DNA of 64,000 nt from Rhodamnia argentea (lineage: Eukaryota; Streptophyta; Magnoliopsida; Myrtales; Myrtaceae). Under the pieces are notes generated by a model that made no database searches, had not been told where the DNA came from, and was given only the letters and a program-made list of their open reading frames with translations. Of this stretch, positions 10,898 to 22,490 are shown in pieces; position 1 is the first letter of the stretch; every line of letters starts with the position of its first letter. Location: positions 27,658,934 to 27,722,933 of the forward strand of contig NC_063151.1 in the NCBI RefSeq assembly GCF_020921035.1. Direction: 5' to 3'. The translations under genes and the position numbers were made by a program.

Positions 10898-13752
10898 TTG
10901 TCTTGAGAGAGAGAGGGGGGCGATTGGGATGGTTCTAAAAGGGCATTGCCGCATGTATGTGGGTGTGCGGTTGGATGGATTCGCTTCAAGACAAAGACAA
11001 GTTCAGCAGAAATAGATCCTTCCACCATCTCTTCTTTAGCTAAGTGGGGGGCGTTTGTGTGTTAGTTTTGCATGGACCCCTTAGTACAGTTTTGGCGTAA
11101 AAGGATGGTTTGTCATCATTTTCTTGGTTTCAATTCTGCTGCTTCTTTTTTCAGTTATACTAACTGATGCTTTCCTAACTGATGCTTCAAAGGAAAGCCT
11201 TTGCTCTTTTTATATGCACTTCGCCCGATCTGTGATATTTAAACATGATAGGTTTACAAACTATTTAGACCTAATCCAGCTCAATAACTCTTTCTTCACT
11301 CGATCTCGCACTTGCTCACACCACACTCTCAAGTTTAGGTATACATTTTCCTAAATTGGATTAAAATATGAAAGTATTTTAGGAATACAATAGACTTGCA
11401 TTGTATGACAATGTGTGAAAATGGGTTAAATGGTCTATTTGAGTCGGACCATTTTTTTTATCCGACTCACCCATTTGACAGATTTAATCTGTAATGAGGC
11501 TGAATGAAGGCTTTTGCAACCAGTAATTTTCTACCAAGTTAGGTAAATTTTACGGTCTAGTAATAATCTAGAAATTTTGCTACCATTCTATTTGCCACCT
11601 TAAAGACCCTAGGCTACAAAAAAGTTGCAAATTCTAAAGCATGCGAAAAGGATCTAGTACCTAGCGCCATGGATTGATTGAGCATCGTAGACCTCTAGAG
11701 CATGGCAAATGGCAAAGGAAGCCGCTAGCCCAATAGTTTGACAATACTATTACGGTTTTTCAATTAATGAATACTTTATATAAAACACACGGTGATGGTA
11801 TGTAGATTTATAGTCAGAAAAAACCGATAGCATAGTCGGACTGTCATGAAAACATTTTTCAATGACAAATGGGGATTGCCTTGTATAGTGATGTAACTTT
11901 CTTATAAAAATATAAGAAAAAATAGAAAGCAAAGAAAAAAGACATATCGTAAATGATCATTGCTCTCTTCGCGACTCTCTCACTCTCTTCACGTTTGCGA
12001 TCAAACACTAAAGCCAAAAGCTAGGAAGTGTGGATTTTTCAATACCCCTCATCCTAATTTGTCTCAATTGAAAGTAGAAAAAAGAAATCGACTACAGGAA
12101 GTCCTTCAAAAATGAATTTCGACCAACATCACGGAAATTCGCATAAATCCCTTGAAAAAAAGATAAAAAAGAGGACATATTTGTCACTAGGTACGGATTT
12201 ATGGGCCCCCCAGGAAATTGAAATCATGGACTACAAAGGCCCAAAAACTAAGCTAGCTAAAACCCATTTTCGAATGTTTATCCCCATCATTAATATATAG
12301 TAAATGACACGTGAAAATATAATTTATGAAGTACGAATTTGATTTTCGATCCCCAAAAAAAAAATTACGAATTTGATGCTTATTGCATAGGTTGTTTGAT
12401 GCAGTTAGATGAGGATAAGCGAACGTGTTTAAGACATAAATAAATATATTTTCATTATCTTGCCGACCCGCTCGTCAACGTCAACTACGTTGTAAAATTT
12501 CAACTTTTTTTTTTTTTCTTAAATTTTTCGTAAAATTTCTCTCACGAACTCCATGCAATATGGTGTAACAACAAGAAGACGACGATACCAAAACTGGGAA
12601 AAAGGATGTAAAGACGTCCTCAACAATCGTGAAGCGTTCACGTTATGGGACGCGGGATCTCGAAATGCGAGCCTCCTCATGCGCTCCACCTTGTACTTCA
12701 TGCACGGGAACTCCTCCCCGCCCTCTCCTTGCCGGTTCACGTCGTGCAGGACACGTGTGTCACCCCTCCCCCACCCGCCTCCTCGCCATCACCCGCGTGA
12801 ATATCGGCCCCATCCTCCCGTGCCTCCATGGCGAGTTGCCGCCAAGGTCCGCGTGGAGCACGGGAGTTCGCGAACGTCACGGCTCCGCTTCTCGCTATAA
12901 CTTTCCTTTCGAGGCCGGCCTTGGCCGCCCCGGTGTGGCCGGGATCGAGGAGAGAAGGAATATTAAAAAAATAAAAAAAAGACGAAAAAGGAAAAATAAA
13001 ATAAAGAAAGTAATTAAAAATAAATTTTATCCGAAAATAAAATTGAAAAAAGAAAAGAAAGTAAAAATAATTAAAAATAAAAAATAGTTGAAAGAGGAAG
13101 AATGAAAAGTGTGGAAAATGTTTCCTCTTCTCAAAATGAGGAATCATTTTCCTTAGTTTTGAGGTTTTTTGTTGCGGAAAATATTTTCCATTGACCGCTA
13201 ATTTTCCGCCCCCAAAACACCGGGAATTGGGAAAATGTTTTTCCGAAAATATTTTCCGTGAAACAAACGGAGCCTAAATGTATTTTCATTGTCGACGTAT
13301 GTTTGAAAGGAGGGTTGTTCCAAGTTTTGTCGTCAATTTATCGCCATCTCAAAGTAAACTAATTACTATGACTTTGCAACGAATCGGATATTACGATAGA
13401 ATCAAGACTTAATGTCGAAAGTAGATCACACAATCAAAAATTCAAAATCTGCTGCAGTTGCATGAGTCTCTACACCTACCTTAGAATATCCACTTGGCGG
13501 CATAAACCTTATACTGCACCATCCAATTCTCTGTCAAGTTATTGACTAAAACAAGAAAAACAGCACAAAACTCCAACCAGTCAATATCAAAGAAATTAGT
13601 AGAAACAATCGGACAAAATATTGAGTATTCTTGTATAGTTCAGGGATTAGCTTGAACACTTACCAGAAGTTCATGGATCATATTGAACAAATTAAAAGTT
13701 CAGAAAACACATTACACGCCATTTTTCACAAAAAAGTAAAAGGGGAAGCGAT
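10898..13752. other. Intergenic DNA with several repeat remnants
   Basis: No gene recognised. At 11180-11530 lies a repeat that also occurs at about 23160-23580 (shared phrase 'cctaaattggatta' and an 'actcgatctcgc' type segment). Positions 12540-12940 form a GC-rich island in AT-rich DNA with overlapping open frames on both strands and no recognisable protein; it may be a captured gene fragment. An A-rich tract (12960-13090) and a repeat end with inverted GGCTCCGTTTGTTTCAC (13080-13276) follow, suggesting one transposon whose left end I cannot place. The remainder, 13280-13752, is the 3' flank of the isomerase gene. Confidence 0.4.
13080..13276. repeat. Terminal part of a 'GGCTCCGTTTGTTTCAC' repeat
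   Basis: Read on the minus strand this begins GGCTCCGTTTGTTTCACGG and continues with several GGAAAAT/ATTTTCC alternations. A diverged relative in the opposite orientation begins near 7811. This type of end is widespread in plant non-autonomous DNA transposons. The class and the other end of the element were not determined. Confidence 0.5.
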
Positions 13753-15799
13753 TCACATTCTTGCATATCCAATTCCTCCATTTTCAAGCTCCTGCAGAGT
13801 GGTCTTGAACATCTCCATCTGCAAGTTTCAACGCCTATTAAAAGATAATCTTCCCTAACATCTTCCCTGCCAAGCACTGGAGTGAGAAAAAGAGCGCACC
13901 TTCAAGGCATGGTAGATCTCTCTGTTCCATCTCCTAGCTCTGTGCTCCAAAGCTATTTTATGTATCACAAATAGCAAGCCTTAATATCTAGGGATGAACC
14001 CGATCACGTGAAAAGACGAATCCCACGCGTAAAATATGAAAAACGATACAAGAAAATCGACCTTTCTTCATCCCTTCTTGCATAAGAGTTGTCCCTGGAC
14101 ACGTTGCTTGAACTATACCAGCTGCTGCCGTGCCTTTCCCGCTGTATCGCTCCCTGTGAAAATAGATTGATTTGTAACTTTACTGTTCGATCAGTCTTCC
14201 AAACAAATCGGGCTTCACCATGAGGTGAAGTTTTTATTTTTCTCAAAACAATCACACTAAAGCACGAACAGAAGTTACAGGTACCCTGCAAGTACTACTT
14301 ACTGGAAAGTTGATATGGGCAACTTCGTGCGAAGAACGGACATAATTCCAGGTGTCAACGACATTCCTAAATTAACCTGTTATGAAGTATCGAATATGTA
14401 AGTTGTGGGAAAAAAATTTTAGTCTTGATTCAACATGATAGCCTATGCACCGGACCAAAAACGAAAAGCTTGTTCATGAAATTTCTGCAGATCTTTTTCA
14501 ATACACTTGATTTACAGTTGGTGTTCCAAGACTCTCTTACAGGGACCACAGTTTAATGAATCTTCCACTTATTGATGGGATGATACTTACCCCATTCATG
14601 AAGATGTGACCGTGGTCAGAGCTCATAAGCCTGTAATCATGAGCCAGTGCAAAGATACAACCCGCTCCAACTGCATGACCTCTGCCATATGAAAAGCGCC
14701 GTGTCAAAATCGAAAGGAGACGATAATATTTAGCGGACACGTAAAATTAATCAGCAACCCATTTTCTGAACAAATCGATTTTAACTGTTTGAACCCTTTT
14801 CAGTGTACTTTTGCAAGGAACTTCACCTGATAACAGCCATAGTTGGAAGATGGAATGTCAACAGCTTGCCCACAAGCTTCTGAAACGACATCAGATACCC
14901 CTGCTCAGCACAGCTCATGGTTTTATTTGTATGAGCAAACTAGAAAACATAACTTGCATCGTGCATATTGATTATTCGGAAGCCTACTCACAATGGCGCT
15001 TTCTCTGTCTGTGCACCTTAAGTTGCTTACATCCATCCCATCCGAGAAGAACTTGCCCTTCATTCACACAAACCAAAGATGGTGCAAGTTACTTATGTGT
15101 TCTCTCTGATTATTATCTTCCAGCCACAGGATATGCAGCTCATGGATGTAGGTCTACATTTCCCACGCGGATACGCTAATAACCGCTACATACACTAGAG
15201 TTTTGCCTGATTTGTTGTGATCAACACATGTGCCTTTCATCCCTTGCGATCTGGAGTCAAACAGGAGCGACAGTTGCGAGTTATTTGTCTCAATTTATGG
15301 AATATCAATGCACTATGATTTTTTCTGGGAGATTATGACAAGCGAGATAGTCCTAGTTCATTTCCACAGTGATTTCAAAGTGCATATTGTGTAGCTACAA
15401 GGTCAGAAGTCACTTTCAGCATACTTCGGCAAAGACGTTGATAGAAAGGGAGAAAGAGAAACAGATTGATACCGCATTCTCTACTTCATATTTACTTCTG
15501 TGATGGGGTTGTACCACATTCTTTAAGTAGAAGACATACCTGGTCTAGGAGCTTGTCGATCAAACATATTGCCGCCTGAGAGAACCTGTGGAAATTGTTG
15601 CTGGTTATGAACAAATGAGCATTTTGAGAAGCAAAGGAATTAGAGGTGAAGAGTGAACTCCACTGTACCTGTGACGGGATTCTCCAATGAAACTCAGGAT
15701 ATAGACACCACCTCCGACCATGCCTAACTCGCAGAACCGGTCTTCTTTGTTTATCTCTGTGGATGTCAGTGGATTCCAGGCATGATCCTGTAGCTCCAT
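13753..15799 (-). CDS. Enoyl-CoA delta-isomerase-like protein, one frameshift
   Basis: Crotonase-fold protein related to plant peroxisomal enoyl-CoA delta-isomerases (ECI/IBR10 group), which move double bases in unsaturated acyl-CoAs during beta-oxidation. Proposed exons: 15669-15799, 15540-15585, 15207-15250, 14992-15057, 14827-14900, 14591-14681, 14303-14376, 14062-14153, 13900-13952 and 13753-13818. Landmarks are GKFFSDGMDV, the oxyanion-hole region GHAVGAGCIFALAHDYRLM, LGMSLTPGIMSVLRTKLP, GKGTAAAGIVQATCPG, and RRWNREIYHALK near the end. The encoded length, about 245 aa, fits the family. The C-terminus (GGIGYARM) has no SKL-type peroxisome signal. Exon 3 carries one missing base: the family-like stretch HVLITTN is out of frame with IARDE before it, and its donor would be GC rather than GT. 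The gene may be a young pseudogene, miscalled at one base, or spliced differently. Confidence 0.72.
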
Positions 15800-17764
15800 G
15801 GGGTGATACCGTAGCTATAGGTTGCAGAGAGCAAGTCCTCAAAGAAATGTTCAGACTTTAGAATGTGTCGTGCGTCATCCATTTGAGCAAACTCTGCGCT
15901 ATATATAACTGGTTAGATTCTTTGCCTACAGTGCTCGAGTCCGGAGACTTCAGTCAGTCAAGCAGGCTCTCTCGCAGATCTTACAATTGAAAGATTTTTG
16001 GACATAGGAGATCAAAGCCGGGGGCTATTTTAGTGAAACAAACAAACTAGGAGCGAGAATTTCGTTGGATGTCACGAAGGTGAACAAGTCTTTGTCATAT
16101 CCATCTCAAAATGTGACCTGGTAAAACTAGTACTGTGGCCATAATGCCTTGATCTACAGAATAAAATGACTTAGTATCAACACTTAGATTCCAACATCAG
16201 CCACCTGCGCATGCCGCTGTCAACTTTTCATACCTTACTCAAGTCCCTAAAAAGAAGACAGTAAGACAACCAATTCAGGTCGTAAGTTCTCATAAAGATT
16301 GCAAACTCGGCCTCCTGTTGACAGCTGGGTGTGACTTGCCGCTGTGATTCTGGGATGAGTAGTCCTCGGTACATCCAAAATGTGGGAATGAAAATTGCAG
16401 GATGAAGGGGGTCACATGGCGTTCATTGGCCAGCCTGCGAGAGACTAAGTAATTCCCATCTAAACAAATAGTCAGGAATTATCTGAAAGTGACTCTGATC
16501 GAAGACTTTCGATAATATGATGACAAGTTGCAGGAATGGCGAGTGATCCGCCTCTGTGATTCTGGGATGAGTATTCCTTGGTACATCCAAAATGTGGGAA
16601 TGAAATTGCAGGGTGAAGGGGGTCACATGCCGTTCATTGGCCGGCCTGCGAGAGACTAAGCAATTCTCATCTAAACAAATAGTCAGGAATCATTTGAAAG
16701 TGACCCTGATCGAGACTTCCGATAATATGATGACAAGCTGCAGGAATGGCGAGAAACTCCCAAGTTCACCTAAACAATGAAGCAACGAATGCTCCGTCCC
16801 ACCTTATCATGGTAATATTGAGCTTTTCGAGTTTCTCTCTCTCAAAAAGAGGCACCTCCGTTTGTCTGCATTGAGCTTGTTTTGGACCATGTGCCTTGGC
16901 TGATTGCCATGGAAACATTGGAAAGTCTGGCGCGAAGCCAGGACATGCCCTTTGGATTGACATAAAACAAATTGGCATGTAGCCATACAATGCGACAAAA
17001 AAGGCCGAGTACAAACATAGAGAGAGGCCAGAGGGAACCGGACAACCATTACAGTACGTCAGATTAAGCTAAACTTGCAGACCAGCCTTCGGACAAATTC
17101 CATTCATGTTCTTACAATCTTTAGTTTCTGACATTAGTCTTCGATCGAGAACATGGAGCCAAACTGTCAGACAAAAGCAAAATCTTAGAATATGTTAATC
17201 CCGGGCAATCACAGAAGTGAGCCCCGGGACACAAGCTGATATCTTCAATGAGATGGCATTACAGGACTGATCCGTGCAGCCACATGAGTTAGATCTCCTT
17301 GAGCGATTGTTGCGTAAAATTTGCAACTAAACAAGTTAATCACCATCCACGAAAAAATCTTCCCGATTCATGATGGAGAAATAGTATAAGCTTAGATCTA
17401 GACAAGATGGTATGATCTCCAAGGGAAAGAGAGGAAAACTTTGGGCCTATTAGAAGTTCTTGAAATAATCAGTGGCACACAACTGAATTCAGAAAATTCT
17501 TTCCAGTGGCGTGCCACAAAAATGAAGGCAGCCAATGTGTACATATGCAAAATCATCATTCATATCTGGTAACATAGATAAGAAACAGTACACAAGTAAA
17601 AGAACGCCGAAACTAATCCTACTGCTTAAAAAACATACAATGGAACATTTGGGAAAAAGAACAAGGAAAAGGAAAATGAGAATAAAAAAATAGGAGCATA
17701 ATTGGTGCTTTGCTTGACCGTTTGTCATACCAGCCCAAAGAGCATCTCCCAGTTGTACAACTTC
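15800..17764. other. Upstream region of the isomerase gene and 3' flank of the BES1/BZR1 gene
   Basis: Apart from the two-copy tandem repeat at 16342-16753, no feature was recognised. Small open frames on both strands overlap each other and look random. The BES1/BZR1 3' UTR is expected in about 17400-17764. Confidence 0.45.
16342..16753. repeat. Tandem direct repeat, two copies of about 211 bp
   Basis: Copy 1 starts CTGTGATTCTGGGATGAGTA at 16342 and copy 2 starts CTGTGATTCTGGGATGAGTA at 16553; both run to GCAGGAATGGCGAG (16543 and 16753). The copies differ at scattered positions and small indels, so the duplication is not brand new. It lies about 0.55 kb upstream of the isomerase start codon and could lie in its promoter. 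Confidence 0.9.
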
Positions 17765-19577
17765 TTACCTGCCATGCATAAGCCTCAAATTAGAGAATGT
17801 AGAAATCCAGAAGACAGACTCAACCTGCATATTAGTGTCAACGCACCTGCACTTTGAGCTACCAAGTGTGAGCTCTAAATCATCTGATCCAGGCTCGTCG
17901 TGAATTCTCTCTCCTTCCCACGGCTTCACAAGACCCTTCCCATTGACTCCAAATGCAAACTCATTTGAAATCACTTCTGACATAGGGATATCTCCAGTGT
18001 GATCAGAGGCAGCAGCAATGGCAGGAGAGCATGTTCCACTTTGCCCAGGTGTCCATGTACGAGATCCACCCCCAGCCAAAACCTCTTGCTTTGAGCCAAA
18101 ATGATTGGATGAGATGAGCGTAAATGTGGGAGACACTGGGCCTCCTTGGGGAATTTGAATCCTAGAAATCCATTCGGGGTCAGGAAGGATCCGATGGCCA
18201 GGGCTCGGTGGGTTGGAAGATGGCATGAAGGAGTAGCGCTCACCCCAGCCAAAGCGGGTGGATTGGTCATCCAAGTCAGTCTTAACTCTGGGGCTTCTAG
18301 CAGCTGGAGAGCTCAAATAAGGTGTGACAGGAGCACTGATTGAGCTTCCGGGAATATAGAGATGAGGGAGCTTTGAAGAGGAGGCTGATGATGAAGCAGA
18401 GGAGAAGTTCTTGAGCCATGGAATTAGGAAACTCCCATCTGCATTAGCATTGGCTGCGTAGAAGGATGAGGCAGGACTTGGAAAAGATGATGAGCCTGGG
18501 CTTGGGTTGTGGGTTGGGTAGTAAGAAGAAGATGGACTCACTGTTTCAGATCTAGCCACCATATCCACATGCTCTACAGGTTTGCAACCCTGTTTAAATT
18601 GCAGCAAAAAATCAGTAAAGTTTAGAGAATATGCTTAGGGATATATGTTTTAGTGTGTTTGTACTTTCGGAGATAGCCATAAAGAGAGCAGAACTTACCC
18701 CATATAGTCAACCGTCAAAGGAGTAATTAGTTAGCTAAAACTGAGTCATCTGCATAATGCAACTCTTTCATCCAATCCAAGTTCCTCCCTCCAACAATTT
18801 TAATACATCAGAGCTAACTATTTGAATGGGCAGTCCTACCTAATAGAGCCAGTCCTCTCACCAATTTGAACACGCAAAACTCTTCACTCAAAAACACTGT
18901 CATTTCTAGGTCTGTACTTCTCTACTAATGTTGACTGTCTATCTAGCAAAACATATGAGCTATTCTATTCAACTTCTCATCACGGCAACACATAGCAGGT
19001 CCCTGCAAACGTTGGTAAGGAAAATCCACGATGTGGAGAAGGTATGGATGGCAGCCAGTTGATTAGGAAAATCCACGAAATACAAACTAGGCTCTTAGTC
19101 TTGGATGTGTCACATGTGAATCTATGTGTAGCTAACCAGCCTGAACAGGTCATGATTAGTTCACACTGCGGGAATTGGTTCACAGAATTGTAGTGCTAGA
19201 TACCAAGCAGAGTTACCAATCCTTCAGCATGTTAACCCTAAAACCGCAACATTATTACTTATTCTAGCAATTTAAAACCTAAAACTAGCTTCAAGGCCAA
19301 GGCGAAAATTTGCAACCTTTGTTATTAACAACTATTCAGTCAAAACGTGGAGACATTTACCTTCCGATATGTGGTGCCGTCGGCTTCCACAATCCAACCA
19401 GCCTCATCACAGAGAGCCTTGAGGACTTCATTGTTGTCGCAGTGCTTCGGGAGCTTGTAGTTACCATACATCCTAAGCCCTGTGAAAAATTTTCGCAGCT
19501 ACGGCTCTCCTCCTCCTCTCTCTCCTCTTATTGTTCTCTCTCTCCCTCCATGTCGGCATTCGCGAGCCTGACGTCAT
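17765..19577 (-). CDS. BES1/BZR1 homolog (BEH3/BEH4-type), frameshift in exon 1
   Basis: Brassinosteroid-signalling transcription factor family; these nuclear proteins bind E-box/BRRE sites through an atypical bHLH-like domain and are controlled by GSK3 phosphorylation and 14-3-3 binding. Exon 1 (19361-19577) starts [19 protein letters not shown] and contains the DNA-binding domain; exon 2 (17765-18589) carries [11 protein letters not shown], a Ser-rich region with [14 protein letters not shown], the PEST-like part and the C-terminal [11 protein letters not shown]. In exon 1 the tract at about 19485-19489 has five T (minus strand) where the family frame needs four, so AAKIF is followed by a frameshift and stop. 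Downstream of it the frame is again perfect ([20 protein letters not shown]). The C-terminus runs 28 residues past the usual LELTLG end; a cryptic donor at 17845-17846 could shorten it. It is either a functional gene with a homopolymer error or a recent loss. Confidence 0.85.
18590..19360 (-). other. Intron of the BES1/BZR1 gene
   Basis: A phase-0 intron of about 770 bp between the DNA-binding exon (donor GTAAAT) and the regulatory exon (acceptor ACAG). The position matches the conserved single intron of the family (TYRK|GCK). No repeat or RNA gene was recognised inside it. Confidence 0.8.
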
Positions 19578-20587
19578 GTTCACCGAACTCACAGACTCCC
19601 TCTCTCCTCTCTCTCTCTCTCTCTCTCACTGTCTCTCAAACGATTTCGAGATCTTCCGACCTTTTCCCCAAAAATCAAATTCAAAGCACCTCCCCAAAAC
19701 CGAACCGACAGAGACTCAGACCAGAACTCTACTTCGGACGCACGAAATCAGAGCGGTTCCACACTGATGATTCTCCAAAACTAGGTTAAACAAATCGGTT
19801 ATATAAGCGGAACGCGCGGAATGAGAGAGGGCTTCCGCGACCAATTGACTACACAGCGAGCTCCAAGCAGATCAACAAAGCGTGAACGACTCGGATTTCG
19901 TCGAGGAAATTGCCGGAGACGACTTCGATCGAAGAGGAGAAAAATGTAGCGATGCGAAAGGCAATTACCCTCTCGTGATGGCGAGGTTCGAGATTTGGCT
20001 AACAGCGACGGGCCTTGACTCGGTCGGAGAAGACGGAATTTTGACTTTGATTCGTAGGAGGAGGAGGAGAAGCGATTCGAGACCAGATCTAGAACCTCAT
20101 TCGGGTTTCGAGGAAGAGACTGGAAATGCGTGCGTGTGCGCGTGCGTGGACGAGCAACGCGGGATTTCGCTGCTCGAGCCCGGGAAGCGAGACGCGGGTG
20201 TGAAAGAGAGAATCGGCGGAACAGAACGGGTCAGAGCATTTCGACTACTGACAGTGACAGTGAAGCTTGATGCTGACGCTTTATCACCCGCCACGTGGGC
20301 TTGGACTAACGAACATACCCGAATCCAGACCCGATGGAATCGGGCCGAAGCCCAAAAACAAAAGGACCCGAACTAGGCCCAACAATATATTTTTTTCGAA
20401 AGGCCCAATAGGGATTCATCAGTGCCGAATCCTCTCGGTCTGTCCGCAAATTTTTTTTTTTTTTTTTTGGGGGCCAGTGTTTGTCTGCATTTGAGGTTAC
20501 GAAATTGTACGCCATTTTGCATTTGATACCCGAATTCCACATATCCATGTTTAAACCACATCGCCAAGCAAGAACTTGGTTCAACTT
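19578..20587. promoter_or_regulatory. 5' leader and promoter region of the BES1/BZR1 gene
   Basis: Read on the minus strand, the region just before the ATG is rich in GA (19595-19635), usual for plant leaders. A palindromic G-box CACGTG lies at 20292-20297 and several GGCCCA/TGGGCC-type site II motifs lie at about 20340-20410. The 164-residue open frame on the plus strand (19882-20376) spans this leader and is not recognised as a protein; I treat it as chance coding in GC-richer leader DNA. Confidence 0.55.
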
Positions 20588-20731
20588 TAACCATGATTCT
20601 GTCAAACGATTTTTTCTTCGAAATATAATTTGCCCATCTAGGAGCAATCGACGACCTATCATTCCTATTTTTGAGATAAATTTTAAGAAAGAATCACAAA
20701 AAAAATTATAAATCTATTGCAATTAGAGGTG

Positions 20732-22130
20732 TGCAACCGTATTGGATTTACATGGAAATCGGATTGGACTATTTGAAAAACAGGTCCGAGAACCGGTTCC
20801 TGTTAAAATCGATACGAATACAAGTTCTAATTTTTGGGAATCGGTTGAACTAGTCTAATTCCCTATTTGAAGTGAAAACCCACCAGGAACCGAACCGGTT
20901 TTGGAATTAATTTTTAGCTATTGTGAACAAGAAAGAAAAGCTACTTTACTCTAGATCGAATGCGACTAGAGATTTGTCTTTCACAACTCTAAAGGGAGGG
21001 AAGTCAACAATCAAGAGGGGGTCTCAATTAACAAGAAAGTCATGAAAGAAAGAAGATGGTGCTATTCCCTTAGCTAGCTTTGACCAGGAAGAATGAATTT
21101 TCTCTAGAACCCTTGAAAGATTAGAAGATTTTCACACCATAGATGACTAGGCTGGGAGATTTGGAGATCCAAGTTAGAGGCTAATCCTTAATGGACTCAT
21201 TGGATGGAATGGACTAGCTCTACCATAAGGAGAGGAACATCTGGCTTGCGAGACTACGGCTCTAGGTTTGACTACTTGACTCACCAGCCTTCAAGTCTTC
21301 CTCCATTAGGTCATCTTCCAATAAATGGTGGCAGTAACTCTACCTGTCCTAAGGTAGCGAAATTTCTTGTCGCATAAGTAGCGACTTGCACGAATGGTGT
21401 AACAATTGCCACGTTGTCTTTGACATGGACCCGGTGAAATTGAATTCTTCGTGAAGATGTGGAGTACCAACGGCTAGATGGGAAAACCCCATGCACCTTA
21501 ACTATAGCTTTCATTATCTAAAATGAAGATCAACATTTCCCATCAAAAGATCATTCCAATAAGACCACTCGGTGGTCTACTTCAGATCCGGTATCAGTCC
21601 AATCCAATCTTAGTTTGCATCGATTCCTCACATCGAGAGCTCTATTAATATAGACTTTTGATCAAACGATTTTCATTTTTCTTTCTTTTGATCTCATTAC
21701 TAGTCTCGATTCAATGGGGGAATAAAGAATCCTTGGCCTTACTTTAGAATGAGGATGCTATTGAAAAAAAAGACCTAGTCTCGGTTGCCTTCCCTCATCT
21801 ATTTTTGGTGGATTGTAATTTCTATTGCTTATACTAAGGATTGTTGCTTTTGGCTAATAGCGAGTTTTATTATTCATCTTTTACATTGAATTGTTTCATT
21901 GCTACTCATATTATTTTGTTGGAAAAAATGAAATCAAAAAAAGAAACAAAAGAAAAACGGGTTCTCGGGTAGACCCTAAAATCGGACAAAAAAATATGGT
22001 AGGTTCAAAAATAGGTTTCAAGACAAAAAGATTAGGTTATAGGTTTTAAAAACTAAGAACCGGTTATAACAAGTAGTAGGTTTTGGGTTTTAGGTCTAGA
22101 ACCTACCCACCCGGACCATGCTCACCCATA
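20732..22130. mobile_element. Inner element with 'GGTGTGCAACC / GGGTGAGCATGG' ends
   Basis: The left end begins GAGGTGTGCAACCG, and the right end, read on the minus strand, GGGTGAGCATGGTCCGGG. Both ends contain repeated GAACCGGTT-like words. Relatives with the same style lie at about 40527-41330 and 44272-45065. The middle, about 20930-21920, is unlike the ends and contains mitochondrial rRNA sequence. A 7-bp GCAATTA flanks it. No transposase is visible, so it is non-autonomous; the superfamily is not assigned. Confidence 0.6.
21322..21512 (+). pseudogene. Nuclear copy of a mitochondrial 26S rRNA fragment (NUMT)
   Basis: The segment contains the almost invariant large-subunit rRNA words CCTAAGGTAGCGAAATT, TGCACGAATGGTGTAAC and GGTGAAATTGAATTC. 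The variant GTCGCATAAGTAGCGAC and the phrase AGTACCAACGGCTAGA are as I remember for plant mitochondrial 26S rRNA, rather than plastid 23S or cytosolic 25S. It corresponds to part of domains IV-V. Several positions read T or A where the rRNA has C or G, as expected for methylation-driven decay in the nucleus. It is a fragment in a transposon and cannot be a working rRNA gene. Flanking DNA (about 20930-21320 and 21513-21920) may also be mitochondrial, but I cannot confirm it. Confidence 0.88.
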
Positions 22131-22490
22131 ATCGCAATTATGCCAATTCAGTCCATTTAATTGGCCGATACTAACATGGACTTTTTAAAATAATGCTTTA
22201 AATATTGTATGTTTTTTTCTTTTAGTTTTTTCCCCCAACACTTGGGATTAGCGAGGGCCTGGATGCCCTCGCTTGGATTGGGTTAAGGTTGTGACACCCT
22301 CACCCGAAACCGGCGAGGGGCCGCACGCCCTCACCTATGGTTGGTGAGGTTTAGCTTGAGATCCTCGCCGACCCAAAGGGTTGGGAAAAAAACTAAAGAA
22401 AAGAAAAGAGAAAGGAAAAAAAAATAAAAAAATCATAAAAATTTTAAAAAATTTTATTTAAAAAAAAGTTCACTTCAACATTGACCGACC

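Larger units (their letters stand above)
20588..22490. mobile_element. GC-core repeat split by a nested element
   Basis: The left piece (20588-20731) matches by eye the stretch 22499-22633 of the neighbouring repeat (shared phrases 'tcttcgaaatataattt', 'cctatcattcctattttt'). Its continuation resumes at about 22131 with 'caattatgccaattcag', exactly as in the unbroken neighbour. Between them sits an inner element of about 1.4 kb. The flanks GCAATTA on both sides of the inner element look like its target-site duplication. The right part carries the GC-rich core (22245-22375). Confidence 0.7.

Noticed and set aside
12629-13087. 152-residue open frame with a long Lys-rich end
   Set aside because: The second half is an A-rich low-complexity tract; the frame depends on base composition.
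19882-20376. 164-residue open frame on the plus strand upstream of the BES1/BZR1 gene
   Set aside because: It lies in the GC-richer leader/promoter, has no recognisable domain, and its antisense frame is open as well.
21311-21514. 67-residue minus-strand frame
   Set aside because: It is antisense to the mitochondrial rRNA fragment, which explains its open length.
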